The notes below the pieces were generated by a model. It worked only from the letters and a program-made list of their open reading frames with translations. It searched no databases and was not told the origin of the DNA. A DNA stretch of 64,000 nucleotides from an uncultured Oscillospiraceae bacterium (GTDB taxonomy: Bacteria > Bacillota > Clostridia > Oscillospirales > Ruminococcaceae). The position numbers and the translations under genes are program-made. Position 1 is the stretch's first letter, and each line of letters starts with the position of its first letter. The stretch is taken from contig CASFKY010000068.1 in the NCBI GenBank assembly GCA_949295465.1, positions 78,892-142,891 on the forward strand. The letters run 5' to 3'. Of the stretch, positions 24,915-34,744 are shown one piece after another.

Positions 24915-25727
24915 ATGGCCAATCCCTATCATGACGCCTCGCCCGCCCGGGTGCGGCAGCTGATTCAGGAGGGAAAGATCCGGGAGAGCACTGCCGGAAT
25001 GGCGGCCGGCTATGTGCAGTGCAACCTCATTGTGCTGGAAAAGGATTACGCCGACGAGTTCCGGGAATTTGCCCGGCTGAACCCCCAGCCCTGCCCGGTG
25101 CTGGAGGAGTTCAGCGGCGAGCCGGTCTCCCGGTTTTTAGCGCCCGGGGCCAATGTGCTGAACAGCATCCCCTGGTACAACATCTACCGAAACGGCCAGT
25201 TGGCCCAGACCATCCCGGACGCCCGGGAATACTGGAAAGAGGGAATGGTGGGCTTCCTCATCGGTTGCAGCTATTCCTTTGAGGAGGCGCTGCTGCGCCA
25301 GGGCATTGAAATCCGCCATATCACCCAGGGCACGCCGGTTCCCATGTGGAACACCACCATCCCTTGCAAGCCCTACGGGCGGCTCAAGGGGGGCACGGTG
25401 GTGAGCATGCGCCCCATGACCCCTCAGGATGCCGAGAAGGCCCGGCAGATCACCGAGAAGATGCCCCGGGTCCACGGCGGGCCGGTGCACATCGGAGATC
25501 CGGCGGCCATCGGCATCCGGGACATCACAAAGCCCGATTACGGCCAGCCGGTAACCATCCGGGAGGGTGAAGTGCCGGTATTCTGGGCCTGCGGGGTTAC
25601 TCCCCAGCTTATTGTGCAGAGCGTGCATCCCCCCTTTGCACTCTCTCACCGGCCCGGTTACATGTTTGTCACCGACATTCTGAACACCGAGATCGAACAG
25701 AAGCTGGAGGAGCGGGACCGGGGCTGA
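24915..25727 (+). CDS. DUF1445 protein, D-glutamate cyclase/hydro-lyase family (YcsI-like)
   Basis: 270 residues, ATG after AAAGGAGGAAGAG. Conserved landmarks: ARVRQLIQEGKIRESTAGMA is represented by VRQLIQEGKI, then GYVQCNLIVL, FLIGCSYSFEEAL, RHITQGTPVPMWNTTIPC, VVSMRPM and FWACGVTPQ. The family is annotated as putative hydro-lyase; its mammalian relative DGLUCY cyclises D-glutamate to 5-oxo-D-proline. Being in the same operon as pxpB and pxpC makes a role in making or handling 5-oxoproline likely. The gene is the last of the cassette and ends in a strong terminator. Confidence 0.88.
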   Translation: MANPYHDASPARVRQLIQEGKIRESTAGMAAGYVQCNLIVLEKDYADEFREFARLNPQPCPVLEEFSGEPVSRFLAPGANVLNSIPWYNIYRNGQLAQTIPDAREYWKEGMVGFLIGCSYSFEEALLRQGIEIRHITQGTPVPMWNTTIPCKPYGRLKGGTVVSMRPMTPQDAEKARQITEKMPRVHGGPVHIGDPAAIGIRDITKPDYGQPVTIREGEVPVFWACGVTPQLIVQSVHPPFALSHRPGYMFVTDILNTEIEQKLEERDRG

Positions 25728-25741
25728 AAGCCCCCGGCCGC

Positions 25742-25782
25742 AAAAAATCCCCCGTCTGCTTTGGCAGGCGGGGGATTTTTTT
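25742..25782. terminator. Bidirectional terminator (pxp cassette / liv operon)
   Basis: An 18-bp stem (25742-25759 with 25764-25781) containing one G-T pair, with A6/T6 arms. Confidence 0.9.
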
Positions 25783-25793
25783 GTATACCGGGC

Positions 25794-26501
25794 TCAGCCG
25801 CCCAGATAGGCTTTCTTGATGGCAGGGCTGGCCAGCAGCTCCTTGCCGGTGCCGCTGGTGACGATCCGGCCGGTCTCCAGCACATAGCCCCGGTCGGCCA
25901 CCGACAGGGCGGCCTGGGCGTTCTGTTCCACCAGAAGGATGGTGGTGCCGGCCTGGTGGAGATTTCGGATGATCTCAAAGATCTGTTCCACCAGGATGGG
26001 GGCAAGACCCATGGAGGGTTCGTCCAGCATCAGCAGCTTGGGTCGGCTCATCAGGGCCCGGCCCATGGCCAACATCTGCTGTTCGCCGCCCGAGAGGGTG
26101 CCGGCGATCTGGCGGCTGCGCTCTTTCAGGCGGGGGAAGAGGGTGTACACCTGCTCCATGTCCGCCGCGGCACCGCCGGAGCGGGTGAAGGCGCCCATTT
26201 CCAGGTTTTCCTCCACAGTCATCTGCAGGAAGACCCGCCGGCCCTCCGGCACCAGGGCAAGCCCCTTGCCCACCACCTTGTGGGGCGGCACCTTGCCCAG
26301 GGCCTCTCCCAAGAAGGTCACCGAGCCGGTGCGGCTATGGAGAAGGCCGGTGATGGTGTTCAGGGAGGTGGATTTGCCGGCGCCGTTGGCGCCGATCAGG
26401 GTGACGATCTCCCCCTGGTTCACCTCGAAAGAAATGCCCTTGACCGCATGGATGCTGCCGTAGTAGACATTGAGGTTTTCCACTTTCAGGATGGGTTCCA
26501 T
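25794..26501 (-). CDS. livF: Branched-chain amino-acid ABC transporter ATP-binding protein LivF
   Basis: 235 residues. Walker A is GANGAGKST, the Q-loop follows in ITGLLHSRTG, the signature is LSGGEQQMLAMGRAL, and Walker B is LLMLDEPSMGLAP. The length and the LNVYYGSIHAVKGISFEV start fit LivF rather than LivG. One of two ATPases that power uptake of Leu, Ile and Val or related amino acids. It is the last gene of the livHMGF operon, one base after livG. Confidence 0.95.
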   Translation of the reverse strand: MEPILKVENLNVYYGSIHAVKGISFEVNQGEIVTLIGANGAGKSTSLNTITGLLHSRTGSVTFLGEALGKVPPHKVVGKGLALVPEGRRVFLQMTVEENLEMGAFTRSGGAAADMEQVYTLFPRLKERSRQIAGTLSGGEQQMLAMGRALMSRPKLLMLDEPSMGLAPILVEQIFEIIRNLHQAGTTILLVEQNAQAALSVADRGYVLETGRIVTSGTGKELLASPAIKKAYLGG

Positions 26502-26502
26502 G

Positions 26503-27348
26503 TTACGCCTCCTTCTGTTTGCCCAGGTAGGCCTCGATCACCGCAGGGTTGGCCTGGATGTCGGCGGGGGTGCCCTTGGCGATGATGCGGCCGAAATTCA
26601 GCACCGCAATGCCCTCGCAGATGTTCATGACCAGGTTCATGTCGTGCTCGATGAGAAGAATGGCGATCTGGAAGGTATCCCGGATCTTGCGGATGTTTTC
26701 CATCAGCTCGGCGGTCTCGGAGGGGTTCATGCCGGCGGCGGGCTCATCCAGCAAGAGCAGTTTGGGCTTGGTGGCCAGCGCCCGCACGATCTCCAGCCGG
26801 CGCTGGGCGCCGTAGGGCAGCGAGCCGGCCTTGGTCCCGGCCAGGTCCTGCATGTCAAAGATGGAGAGCAGTTCCAGGGCCTTTTCATGGGCCTGTTTTT
26901 CCTCTTTCCAATAGCGGGGCAGCCGGAAAATGCCGCTCCACATGTTGTATTTCATCTGGCTGTCCATGGCGGCGGTGACGTTCTCCTCCACGGTCAGGTT
27001 GTCAAACAGCCGGATATTCTGGAAGGTGCGGGCGATGCCGGCCCGGTTCACCTGGGCGGTGCTCATGCCGGAGGTGTCCTGGCCGTCCAGCAGGATGGTG
27101 CCCTGGGTGGGCTGATACACCTTGGTGAGCAGGTTGAAGATGGTGGTCTTGCCGGCGCCGTTGGGGCCAATCAGGCCGCTGATCTCGGTGCGGCCGATGG
27201 CCATGTTCACGCCCTCCACCGCGGCCAGGCCCCCGAAATGGATGCCCAGGTTGATGCACTCCAGCACAGGGGGCTTATCGATGTCCTTCTCGGTGAGAAA
27301 GTTGGGGGAAGGCACCTGGATCAGTTTGGGAGATTGCTTTTCAGACAT
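26503..27348 (-). CDS. livG: Branched-chain amino-acid ABC transporter ATP-binding protein LivG
   Basis: 281 residues. Walker A GPNGAGKTT, signature LPYGAQRRLEIVRAL (the LivG-type variant with YG in place of SGG), Walker B LLLDEPAAGMNP, and the H-loop IEHDMNLVM. An N-terminal extension of about 25 residues precedes the ABC domain. The start overlaps the end of livM by 8 bases. Confidence 0.95.
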   Translation of the reverse strand: MSEKQSPKLIQVPSPNFLTEKDIDKPPVLECINLGIHFGGLAAVEGVNMAIGRTEISGLIGPNGAGKTTIFNLLTKVYQPTQGTILLDGQDTSGMSTAQVNRAGIARTFQNIRLFDNLTVEENVTAAMDSQMKYNMWSGIFRLPRYWKEEKQAHEKALELLSIFDMQDLAGTKAGSLPYGAQRRLEIVRALATKPKLLLLDEPAAGMNPSETAELMENIRKIRDTFQIAILLIEHDMNLVMNICEGIAVLNFGRIIAKGTPADIQANPAVIEAYLGKQKEA

Positions 27349-28414
27349 TGCCGGCGGCCTCCTTTTCTTGCTTCTTCGAGGGCTTCAGGCGGCCCAGGGC
27401 GGCTTTCAGGGTGGGATTGTTGGTGGCCAGCATCACCAGAATCAGCACGATGGCATACACCAGCATCCGATAGTCGGAGAACTGGCGCAGGGCCTCGGGC
27501 AGGATGGTGAGGGCTGCGGCGGCCACCAGGGAGCCCCACAGGTTGCCCAGGCCCCCCAGCACCACAAACACCAGGATCAGGATGGAGGTGTTGAAGTTGA
27601 ACTTGGTGGCCTGCAAGGAGGAGTAGTTCACCCCGTACAGGGCACCCGCCGCGCCGGCCAGGGCCGAGCTGGTCACAAAGGCCATCATCTTGTACTTGGT
27701 GATGTTGATGCCCACGCTCTCGGCGGCGATGGTGTTGTCCCGCAGGGCCATGATGGCCCGTCCGGCCCGGCTGTTCACCAGGTTGAAGACCACAAAGAGG
27801 GTGATCATCACCAGGATAAAGCCGGCGGTGAAGCTGGCGATGGTCAGGGTACTGGTGGCGCCCTGGGCGCCCTTGATGATGGCCACCCCGGTGGGCTCCA
27901 GGCCCAGGTCGTTGATGGACATGTTGCCGGTGAGGTTCATGGCAATGTGCAGGCCCTTGGAGTCATAGCCCACCAGCAGGCAGTTCACCAGGTCCTTGAT
28001 GATCTCGCCGAAAGCCAGGGTCACGATGGCCAGGTAGTCGCCCCGCAGCCGCAGCACGGGCGCGCCCACGATCACGCCGGCCACTGCCGCCAGGGCAGCG
28101 CCCACGATCATGGTAAGGGCCAGGCGCAGGGGAACCGAGGGGATGATATCCTTCATATACATGGAGGCAATCACGCCGGAGAAGGCGCCCACGCTCATGA
28201 AGCCGGCGTGGCCCAGGCTCAGTTCGCCCAGGATTCCCACGGTCAGGTTCAGGGAGACGGCCATGGACATATAGCAGCAGATAGGAACCAGCTGGCCCGA
28301 GAGGGAGCGGGTGAGCATGCCGGCGCTGTCCAGGGCATACATCACCGCAAACACCAGGATAACGCTCAGATAGGTGAGGAAGGCGGTGCGGGTGGATTTT
28401 TTCATCTTTTTCAT
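27341..28414 (-). CDS. livM: Branched-chain amino-acid ABC transporter permease LivM
   Basis: 357 residues from ATG 28414, chosen because GTGAGGTGG precedes it; it is 10 bases after the livH stop. About eight to nine transmembrane helices. LivM signatures: LNLTVGILGELSLGHAGFM near the N-terminus and the EAA-like loop SRAGRAIMALRDNTIAAES. Pairs with LivH to form the membrane channel. Confidence 0.95.
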   Translation of the reverse strand: MKKMKKSTRTAFLTYLSVILVFAVMYALDSAGMLTRSLSGQLVPICCYMSMAVSLNLTVGILGELSLGHAGFMSVGAFSGVIASMYMKDIIPSVPLRLALTMIVGAALAAVAGVIVGAPVLRLRGDYLAIVTLAFGEIIKDLVNCLLVGYDSKGLHIAMNLTGNMSINDLGLEPTGVAIIKGAQGATSTLTIASFTAGFILVMITLFVVFNLVNSRAGRAIMALRDNTIAAESVGINITKYKMMAFVTSSALAGAAGALYGVNYSSLQATKFNFNTSILILVFVVLGGLGNLWGSLVAAAALTILPEALRQFSDYRMLVYAIVLILVMLATNNPTLKAALGRLKPSKKQEKEAAGNV

Positions 28415-28424
28415 CTTGACCACC

Positions 28425-29303
28425 TCACACTTTCTCGGGCACATACTTGCCCAGCAGGCCGGCCGGTTTCACCAGCAGAACCACAATCAGCACGGCAAAC
28501 ACGATGGTGTTGGCCAGCTGGGTGGAGATATAGGCTTTGGAGAGAGACTCGATCACGCCCAGCAGCAGGCCGCCCAGGAAAGCGCCGGGGATGGAGCCGA
28601 TGCCGCCAAAGACGGCGGCGGTGAAGGCCTTGATGCCGGGCATGGAGCCGGTGGTGGGCATCAGGGTGCCGTAGGAGGAGCAGAGCAGCACGCCGGCAAT
28701 GGCGGCCAGGGCCGAGCCGATGGCGAAGGTCACCGAGATGGTGGCGTTCACGTTGATGCCCATCAGCTGGGCCGCGCCCTTATCCTCCGAGCAGGCCCGC
28801 ATGGCCTTGCCCATCTTGCTCTTGCTGGTAAATACGGTAAGACCGGCCATGATGACCAGGCAGGCCACAATGGTAAGCAGGGATACATAGGGGATGGAGA
28901 GCTGGTCACCCATCAGCTTGAGGGAGCCGGAAACCACCGGAGGATAGACCTTCGGGGCGGCTTTCCAGATCAGCAGGGCCGAGTTCTGGAGGAAATAGCT
29001 GACGCCGATGGCAGTAATCAGCACCGCCAGGGAGGGGGCGCTGCGCAGGGGCCGGTAAGCCAGGGCCTCGATGACCACGCCCAGCACCGTGCAGACCAAC
29101 GTGGCCAGCAATACGGCCACCCAACTGGGCAGCCCCAGGTAGGAGATGGAACAGAAGGAGATATAGCCGCCCACCATGATGATGTCGCCGTGGGCAAAGT
29201 TCAGCATCTTGGCGATGCCGTACACCATGGTATAGCCCAGGGCAATGATGGCGTATACGCTCCCCAGGCTGATCCCGCTGATCAGGTAGGAGAGAAATTC
29301 CAT
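28425..29303 (-). CDS. livH: Branched-chain amino-acid ABC transporter permease LivH
   Basis: 292 residues from ATG 29303, preceded by GAAAGG; an earlier in-frame ATG exists but has no ribosome-binding site and runs through hairpins. The N-terminus has GSVYAIIALGYTMVYGI and LNFAHGDIIMVGGY, both diagnostic of LivH, and the EAA loop SKMGKAMRACSEDKGAA. Eight or so membrane helices. It is preceded by two intergenic hairpins that separate it from the binding-protein gene. Confidence 0.95.
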   Translation of the reverse strand: MEFLSYLISGISLGSVYAIIALGYTMVYGIAKMLNFAHGDIIMVGGYISFCSISYLGLPSWVAVLLATLVCTVLGVVIEALAYRPLRSAPSLAVLITAIGVSYFLQNSALLIWKAAPKVYPPVVSGSLKLMGDQLSIPYVSLLTIVACLVIMAGLTVFTSKSKMGKAMRACSEDKGAAQLMGINVNATISVTFAIGSALAAIAGVLLCSSYGTLMPTTGSMPGIKAFTAAVFGGIGSIPGAFLGGLLLGVIESLSKAYISTQLANTIVFAVLIVVLLVKPAGLLGKYVPEKV

Positions 29304-29353
29304 AGAGTAGCACAACCTTTCTTTTTGGCTTTGCGCCTGCCGATTCCATGGCA

Positions 29354-29393
29354 GAAACAAGGGCGGAGCCGGACGTTTCTCCGCCCTTGTTTC
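29354..29393. repeat. Intergenic stem-loop between the liv binding protein and livH (1)
   Basis: A perfect 15-bp stem (29354-29368 with 29379-29393), no T run on the minus strand. It is more likely an mRNA-stabilising or partial attenuating structure than a full terminator. Confidence 0.65.
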
Positions 29394-29412
29394 CGCCATA
29401 GAACCAGGGGCG

Positions 29413-29430
29413 GCCTGCCGAGAGGCAGGC
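29413..29430. repeat. Intergenic stem-loop between the liv binding protein and livH (2)
   Basis: A 7-bp stem GCCTGCC/GGCAGGC with a GAGA tetraloop, only 19 bases from the first hairpin and 40 bases from the end of the binding-protein gene. Confidence 0.6.
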
Positions 29431-29470
29431 ACGCCCGCATGGTCGGTTCTAAAGCGAAACGTTGGGGTGA

Positions 29471-30691
29471 TCAGTCGGGCAGGGTGTAGACGCCGTCCTT
29501 GATGACCACGGCCATGGGAGCCTTGGACACCTCGCCGGTGGCGGCCCAGGTCATGCCCTTGCCGGTCAGCCCGTCCACTGAGATGGTGGGCATGGCGGCA
29601 ACCATGGCCTCGCAGATGGTGGCGGCATCCATATCGCTGGTGCAGCCGGCGGCCTCCAGAGCGGCCTTCACCGCGTACACAGCGTCGTAGGCGTCAGCAG
29701 CGAACTGGTTGGGAATGTCACCGTAGGCAGCCTGATAGGCGGCCACAAAGTTCTGGGTCAGCTCATCGGTGGCATCGGCGGAGAAGGGGGTCAGCAGCAT
29801 GACGCCCTCGGCCAGGGCGGGATCAAAGCCCTCCATGGTGAGGATGCCGTCCATGCCGTCCACGCCGAAGAAGGTGGGCTCATAGCCCATGGCGTTGGCC
29901 TGGTTCAGGATGACGGAAGCGGGCTGATAGTAGATGGGCAGGAAAACGGTGTCGGCCCCGGCAGACTGAGCGCCGGTGAGCTGCACCGAGAAGTCGGTGG
30001 CGGTGTCGGCGGTGAAGGTGCCCTCATATACGATCTCCAGGCCCTTGGCGGCAGCCTCGCTCACAAAGGTGTCGTGGATGCCCTGGGAGTAGGCGTCGTC
30101 GTTGCGGTAGATCACCGCAATCTTGCTGTCGGCCATGTTCTCGGCCATGTAGTCGGCCGCGCCGATGCCCTGGTTGGGGTCGGTGAAGCAGACCTGGAAG
30201 ACGTTGTCCTTGCCGCTCACCACGTCGGTGGAGGAGGCGGAGGGGGTCAGCATGAAGACCCGGTCATTGTAGGCCTCGGCAGCCACTGCGGTGGAAGCGC
30301 CGGTGGTGGTGGGGCCAACCAGCACCTGCATGCCCCAGTCCTGCAGGTTGTGATAAGCGTTGACGGAGGTCTCGCCGTCGGCCACGTCGTCCTCGCTCTT
30401 CATCTCGAACTGGATCGCGCCTCCCTCAGCGTTGATCTCGTCCACAGCGATCTGAGCGCCGTTGGCCACAGCCTGGCCGTAGATGGCGTTTTCACCGGTC
30501 AGAGGGCCGATGACGCCGATCTTGAAGGTGCCGCCGGCAGAGCCGGAAGCAGCCCCGGAAGTGGCGCCGGAAGAAGCCGGCGCGCTGGAAGCGGCCGAGC
30601 TGGAGGCGGCGGAACTGGAAGAACCGCCGCAGGCGGCCAGGCTGAGCGCAAGGGCCGAGGCCGTCATGAGTGCAAGAAATTTCTTTTTCAT
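29471..30691 (-). CDS. Branched-chain amino-acid-type substrate-binding lipoprotein
   Basis: 406 residues, ATG after AAGGAG. A lipoprotein signal (MKKKFLALM, hydrophobic, lipobox LAAC) is followed by a 30-residue Ser/Ala/Gly linker. The mature protein is a type I periplasmic-binding fold: FKIGVIGPLTGENAIYGQ, VGPTTTGAST, MLTPSASSTDVV, then YRNDDAYSQGIHDTF and FFGVDGMDG. It delivers amino acids to LivHMGF. The first gene of the liv operon, separated from livH by 167 bases with two stem-loops, so it is probably made in excess over the permease. Confidence 0.93.
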   Translation of the reverse strand: MKKKFLALMTASALALSLAACGGSSSSAASSSAASSAPASSGATSGAASGSAGGTFKIGVIGPLTGENAIYGQAVANGAQIAVDEINAEGGAIQFEMKSEDDVADGETSVNAYHNLQDWGMQVLVGPTTTGASTAVAAEAYNDRVFMLTPSASSTDVVSGKDNVFQVCFTDPNQGIGAADYMAENMADSKIAVIYRNDDAYSQGIHDTFVSEAAAKGLEIVYEGTFTADTATDFSVQLTGAQSAGADTVFLPIYYQPASVILNQANAMGYEPTFFGVDGMDGILTMEGFDPALAEGVMLLTPFSADATDELTQNFVAAYQAAYGDIPNQFAADAYDAVYAVKAALEAAGCTSDMDAATICEAMVAAMPTISVDGLTGKGMTWAATGEVSKAPMAVVIKDGVYTLPD

Positions 30692-30713
30692 AAATGTGTC
30701 TCCTTATCTTTAG

Positions 30714-30719
30714 GATATT
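30714..30719 (-). promoter_or_regulatory. Possible -10 of the liv operon inside a terminator tail
   Basis: A minus-strand TATAAT lies directly in the T-rich tail of the terminator of the upstream small gene, with no good -35. The leader to the ATG would be very short. The operon may instead be read through from the promoter at 31123-31151. Confidence 0.35.
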
Positions 30720-30723
30720 ATAC

Positions 30724-30758
30724 AAAAAAGCGGCCCCGCCGTAGAGCGCAGCCGCTTT
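30724..30758 (-). terminator. Terminator or attenuator between the small membrane gene and the liv binding protein
   Basis: On the minus strand AAAGCGGC pairs with GCCGCTTT across a 17-base loop, followed by a run of T. Confidence 0.65.
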
Positions 30759-30764
30759 GCTGTA

Positions 30765-31046
30765 TCAACAACAGACTTTTGTGGGCGTCTTCGGCAATTT
30801 TTTTAAAAAATCCACTATAATCCCCGCCAGGGCCAGCAGAGCAATTCGGGTAATAAGCTGTACCGTTGCCTGTACGGGGAGGCAAACCAGAATCATGCAA
30901 ACAAAAATGGACGCCATGAGCAGCATGGCGTCCATCCCGGAAATCCCCATAAAGCGGGCAGAATTGCCGCAGGCAGAATAAGAGCAGGAAGCAAAAGCGC
31001 CCGCACAAGAGGCGGCCGCAAAAGAATGACCGGCAAAAGTGGACAT
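30765..31046 (-). CDS. Small membrane protein of unknown function
   Basis: 93 residues from ATG 31046, 9 bases after AAAGGAG. The N-terminus is rich in Cys, Ala and Ser (CAGAFASCSYSACG). The rest has two hydrophobic helices, AMLLMASIFVCMILVCLPV and TRIALLALAGIIVDFL, ending in a basic tail with two Cys. A very good promoter (31123-31151) and a terminator frame it, so it is more than a chance frame. No family recognised. It lies just upstream of the liv operon in the same direction and could be connected to it by readthrough. Confidence 0.5.
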   Translation of the reverse strand: MSTFAGHSFAAASCAGAFASCSYSACGNSARFMGISGMDAMLLMASIFVCMILVCLPVQATVQLITRIALLALAGIIVDFLKKLPKTPTKVCC

Positions 31047-31122
31047 GCTCCTCACTCCTTTTCTTTGGCAAATCTCGGGTCAGAGCGCCGAAAAATACGC
31101 TGCCCCGAAAGAAGATATTCCT

Positions 31123-31151
31123 ATTCTACTCAGTGGGATTCTCAAAGTCAA
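31123..31151 (-). promoter_or_regulatory. Strong promoter for the small membrane gene
   Basis: Minus strand TTGACT, 17 bp, TAGAAT, about 75 bases before the ATG at 31046. Confidence 0.72.
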
Positions 31152-31527
31152 CTCTCTTTCCGCCCGGCGGGCAGAGAGATTTGTGCCCAAAAAGGAAAGG
31201 ATATTGAATGTTTTGCACAAAAAACGGAAGATGTGTATTTGTATGAAAGACAAATCATCGGTAAAATCCAGGAAGAGAACAGTTTGTACCCGTCCGAACA
31301 GGCTGATTTGGCACACCCAAAGGCCGGGCAAGCCTTTTCAGAGAAGGCGTGATGGGGAGCGATACAATGACAAAAAGAACAAAAAACGATGAATATGTGA
31401 AAATTTTTGAAAAAATCAATCTGTAAAAACGAAGTAAAAGACCGCTTTATAGGATGATAAAAAATGGATAGATTTCACAATTATTTCAAATAAAATCGTA
31501 CATTCTGATAAAAATCCGGGCCTGCTC
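31152..31527. other. Intergenic stretch with no convincing gene
   Basis: About 375 bases, turning A+T-rich toward the right, between two outward-facing promoters. It holds short frames only; a 19-codon frame at 31367 (ATGACAAAAAGA...) has a poor ribosome-binding site. I see nothing else that I can support. Confidence 0.5.
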
Positions 31528-31555
31528 TTGCGGTTTTCAACAAAAGGCTTATAAT
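31528..31555 (+). promoter_or_regulatory. Promoter of the TctC-type gene
   Basis: TTGCGG, 16 bp, consensus TATAAT; leader of about 110 bases. Confidence 0.65.
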
Positions 31556-31671
31556 GAGAACAACACTTGTTCCTCTGTCCCGTACAAAAATTTTACCGGC
31601 AAAGGGGGCAAAGGTGTCGGCCATGGCAAGACAACGGCCGGCAGACGATCTTAGAGGAGGAGAAAACAATT

Positions 31672-32778
31672 ATGCGCAAGACAACCAAGTTCCTGGCACT
31701 GTCTCTGGCTGCCTGCATGGCCTTGTCCCTGGCAGCCTGCGGCGGTTCCACTTCTTCCAGCTCCGGCGCGGCGGCTTCGGGCGGCGCGGCCAGCGGGTCC
31801 GCTTCTGCCCCCGCCACCCAGGACGGTGTGCTGGCCGAGTCCTTTGTGGATGAGGCGGGCATCGAGCATCCCGCCGGCCTGCCGGAAGATTACCCCAGCA
31901 AGGACATCACCTACATCTGCCCCTTCGCGGCGGGCGGCACCTATGACGTGTGGTTCCGCGTGCTGGCCGAGAAGGTGAAGGAGATGGAGGGCTGGGACCA
32001 CTCCTTTGTGGTGGAATATAAAGAGGGCGCTTCCGGCGATGTGGGCTGGACTGCCCTGTACAACTCCGAGCCCGACGGCTACACCATCGGTTTCTGCCCC
32101 ACTCCCTACCTGATCACCTGCATCGGCTGGGACAAGCCCTACGGCATTGACGGCGGCTTTGATATGGTGGATTCCCTCATGCTGGATCCCGGCGTCATCG
32201 GCGTGGCCGCCGACAGCCCCTACAACAGCCTGAATGAGCTGATCGACGCCGCCATTGCCAACCCCGGCGAGATCTCCTTTGGCGTCACCGCCGTCACCGC
32301 CTCCGAGGGCCTGACCCTGAAACTGCTGGAGGACGAGACCGGCGCCCAGTTCAACATCATCCCCTTCGATGGCGAGTCCGCCATCCTGACCGCGGTTTCC
32401 GGCGGTCACTGCGATGCCTTCTGCCTGAACGTGTCTGACGGCAAGACCTTTGTGGACAACGGCCAGGTGAAGTATCTGGCCACCGGCGATACCGAGCGCA
32501 GCAGCTGGTATCCCGACCTGCCCACCTATCAGGAATGCGGCTACGACGTGGTGCAGTACAACTGCCGCGCCATTGCCATCCGGGAGGGCACCGACCCCGC
32601 CATCATCAAGTATCTCAGCAACTGCTTTGAGGCCGCTGCCGCTCAGCCGGACGTGATCGCCAAGGCCGAGGAGATGCAGATCACTGCGGTTTCCATGGGC
32701 ACCGAGAAGTGCAACGAGCTCTTTGAAGAGCAGAACCAGGTCTATCTGGATCTGTGGGAGACCAACCCCTGGAACTGA
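31672..32778 (+). CDS. TctC-family (tripartite tricarboxylate) substrate-binding lipoprotein, orphan
   Basis: 368 residues from ATG 31672, 9 bases after GAGGAGGAG. Signal peptide MRKTTKFLALSL with lipobox LAAC, then a Ser/Gly/Ala linker. The mature part is a Bug/TctC fold: YPSKDITYICPFAAGGTYD, GASGDVGWTALYNSEPDGYT (given as landmarks FAAGGTYD and PDGYTIG), NSLNELIDAAIANPGEISFG and YLATGDTERS. TctC proteins bind citrate, other carboxylates or aromatic acids. The TctA and TctB membrane partners are not next to it: the downstream gene is typA on the other strand. It must work with a transporter encoded elsewhere or as a sensor. Confidence 0.85.
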   Translation: MRKTTKFLALSLAACMALSLAACGGSTSSSSGAAASGGAASGSASAPATQDGVLAESFVDEAGIEHPAGLPEDYPSKDITYICPFAAGGTYDVWFRVLAEKVKEMEGWDHSFVVEYKEGASGDVGWTALYNSEPDGYTIGFCPTPYLITCIGWDKPYGIDGGFDMVDSLMLDPGVIGVAADSPYNSLNELIDAAIANPGEISFGVTAVTASEGLTLKLLEDETGAQFNIIPFDGESAILTAVSGGHCDAFCLNVSDGKTFVDNGQVKYLATGDTERSSWYPDLPTYQECGYDVVQYNCRAIAIREGTDPAIIKYLSNCFEAAAAQPDVIAKAEEMQITAVSMGTEKCNELFEEQNQVYLDLWETNPWN

Positions 32779-32804
32779 CAGCCGTTTGTTCCCTGCGTTT
32801 GCAA

Positions 32805-32838
32805 AAGGGGCCGGGCATTTGCCCGGCCCCTTCTTTTA
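32805..32838 (+). terminator. Terminator of the TctC-type gene
   Basis: A 12-bp stem (32805-32816 with 32821-32832), ATTT loop, then CTTTTAT. Confidence 0.85.
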
Positions 32839-32848
32839 TACCGATAGA

Positions 32849-32894
32849 AAAAGCCCGGCGCCTTCTCTTGTAAAAGGGAAAGCGCCGGGCTTTT
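32849..32894 (-). terminator. Terminator of typA
   Basis: A 13-bp stem (32849-32861 with 32882-32894) whose arms carry A4/T4, with one more A upstream that extends the minus-strand T run. Confidence 0.8.
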
Positions 32895-32917
32895 GGGGTT
32901 ACAGGGCAATGCCCCGA

Positions 32918-34744
<1,827 letters not shown>

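Noticed and set aside
31039-31392. 117-codon plus-strand frame
   Set aside because: No ribosome-binding site, overlaps the promoter of the small minus-strand gene, basic low-complexity tail, no recognised domain.
31367-31426. 19-codon frame beginning ATGACAAAAAGA
   Set aside because: Too short, weak ribosome-binding site and no promoter in the right place.
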